Shown: in pieces, positions 63,565 through 64,000 of the stretch
Layout: every line of letters begins with the position of its first letter
Position numbering within the stretch: position 1 is the stretch's first letter
Origin: Jeotgalibaca sp. MA1X17-3
GTDB taxonomy: Bacteria > Bacillota > Bacilli > Lactobacillales > Aerococcaceae
Length of the DNA: 64,000 bases
Assembly: GCF_021513155.1 (NCBI RefSeq)
Contig: NZ_CP090983.1
Span: 434,001 to 498,000 of the forward strand
Direction: 5' to 3'
Translations under genes and position numbers: made by a program
Notes under the pieces: generated by a model
Seen by the model: the letters and a program-made list of their open reading frames with translations, nothing else
Databases searched by the model: none
What the model was told of the DNA's origin: nothing

Positions 63565-64000
63565 GTACTTTGCCTCCTAATTGCTGAAATACTTCCCAAA
63601 AGTTGGGATAAGATTTTTTAACACAATCTGTATCTTTAATGTAAATGGGTTCGTTGCAACGAGTGGAAGCAATCGCTAGCATCATAGCTATTCGATGATC
63701 CTTATGACTCCATACTTCTTTCCCGCCGGTTAGGTTAGAAACACCAGTGATCAAAAGAGTATCTTCTACAATTTTAATATTTGCTCCTAGAGTCGCTAAT
63801 TCTTTTTGGGTAGCGACTAAACGATCGCTTTCTTTAATTCGTAGACGCTCTAGATTGATGATTTTTGTTTTTCCTTCTGTAAGAGCCGCAACTAAAGCAA
63901 CAACAGGAATAATATCTGGAACTTGAGCTCCATCAATAACGCGTTCTTTTTCAGGCGAATCATTACTCAACGTTTCTAAAATAGTTAGAATATCTCGATC
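63545..64000 (-). CDS. aroA: EPSP synthase, C-terminal part (cut by the window edge)
   Basis: The frame is open to the right edge and encodes the C-terminal third of EPSP synthase: PDIIPVVALVAALTEGKTKI, LRIKESDRLVATQKELATLGA, and WSHKDHRIAMMLAIAS, ending KKSYPNFWEVFQQLGG. An internal TTG at 63970 is not the real start. The enzyme joins shikimate-3-phosphate and PEP. Upstream shikimate genes are expected beyond the window. Confidence 0.93.
   Translation of the reverse strand, partial: DRDILTILETLSNDSPEKERVIDGAQVPDIIPVVALVAALTEGKTKIINLERLRIKESDRLVATQKELATLGANIKIVEDTLLITGVSNLTGGKEVWSHKDHRIAMMLAIASTRCNEPIYIKDTDCVKKSYPNFWEVFQQLGGKVHEWSLG

Noticed and set aside
1..64000. CRISPR arrays, tRNA or rRNA genes, prophage genes and complete IS elements
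   Set aside because: Searched for by eye on both strands; none found apart from the group II intron.

Overview
The window is AT-rich, low-GC Gram-positive DNA. Gene content points to the Lactobacillales, most likely a Carnobacteriaceae-type bacterium, although the exact genus is an inference. The supporting content is PTS sugar uptake, an FLP-type Crp/Fnr regulator, an Rgg regulator, a CopY-type operator, YclNOPQ-like siderophore uptake, T-box and S-box leaders, and strong AGGAGG ribosome binding sites. No rRNA, tRNA, CRISPR array or prophage was seen. The only complete mobile element is a group II intron.

Bases 1-7216 form a sugar operon. It starts with a PRD/EIIB/EIIA regulator cut by the left edge, followed by a three-gene lactose/cellobiose-type PTS (EIIC, EIIB, EIIA), a GH1 6-phospho-beta-glucosidase, a 6-phosphogluconate dehydrogenase-like enzyme and an FGGY (gluconokinase-like) kinase. 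Together they would form a complete route for a glucosyl-gluconate such as cellobionate. Bases 7485-11864 hold a YghU-type glutathione transferase, an FLP-like Crp/Fnr regulator with two cysteines, a P-type metal ATPase with an unusual CPG motif, a CxxC metallochaperone and a 74-residue unknown. Two FNR-like boxes lie in this block and a third lies before a UvrA-like gene at 38.4 kb.

Bases 11.9-22.1 kb carry a TetR-controlled ABC exporter, a second ABC exporter, YdbS/YdbT-type PH-domain membrane proteins and a YbjQ protein. Then come a D-2-hydroxyacid dehydrogenase, FabV, a CopB copper ATPase behind a CopY box, an acyltransferase, an EamA transporter, a GloB-like hydrolase and a DUF488 protein. 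At 30.4 kb a well-formed S-box (SAM-I) riboswitch with terminator and antiterminator precedes an 80-residue protein of unknown function. A pseudouridine synthase gene with an in-frame TAG, truA, and a small XRE regulator with two matching operators follow.

Bases 34.2-37.9 kb form an Rgg-apbE-flavin reductase cluster. The last protein is a flavodoxin-fold reductase fused to a PAS domain, with two C-terminal ApbE-like flavinylation motifs. After the UvrA-like gene come an amino acid binding lipoprotein behind a T-box (candidate specifier CAC, His), a Fur-box siderophore transporter and ridA. topB is interrupted by a 2763-bp group II intron encoding a reverse transcriptase/maturase/HNH protein. 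Two tandem aspartate dehydrogenase-like genes and a second EamA transporter follow.

Bases 54.3-62.0 kb resemble the E. coli ydjX/ynjBCD/ynjF neighbourhood. Three of its genes carry frameshifts or a stop, and all four frameshifts sit in homopolymers. The right edge holds the end of a shikimate operon read leftward: aroA (partial), aroC and chorismate mutase.
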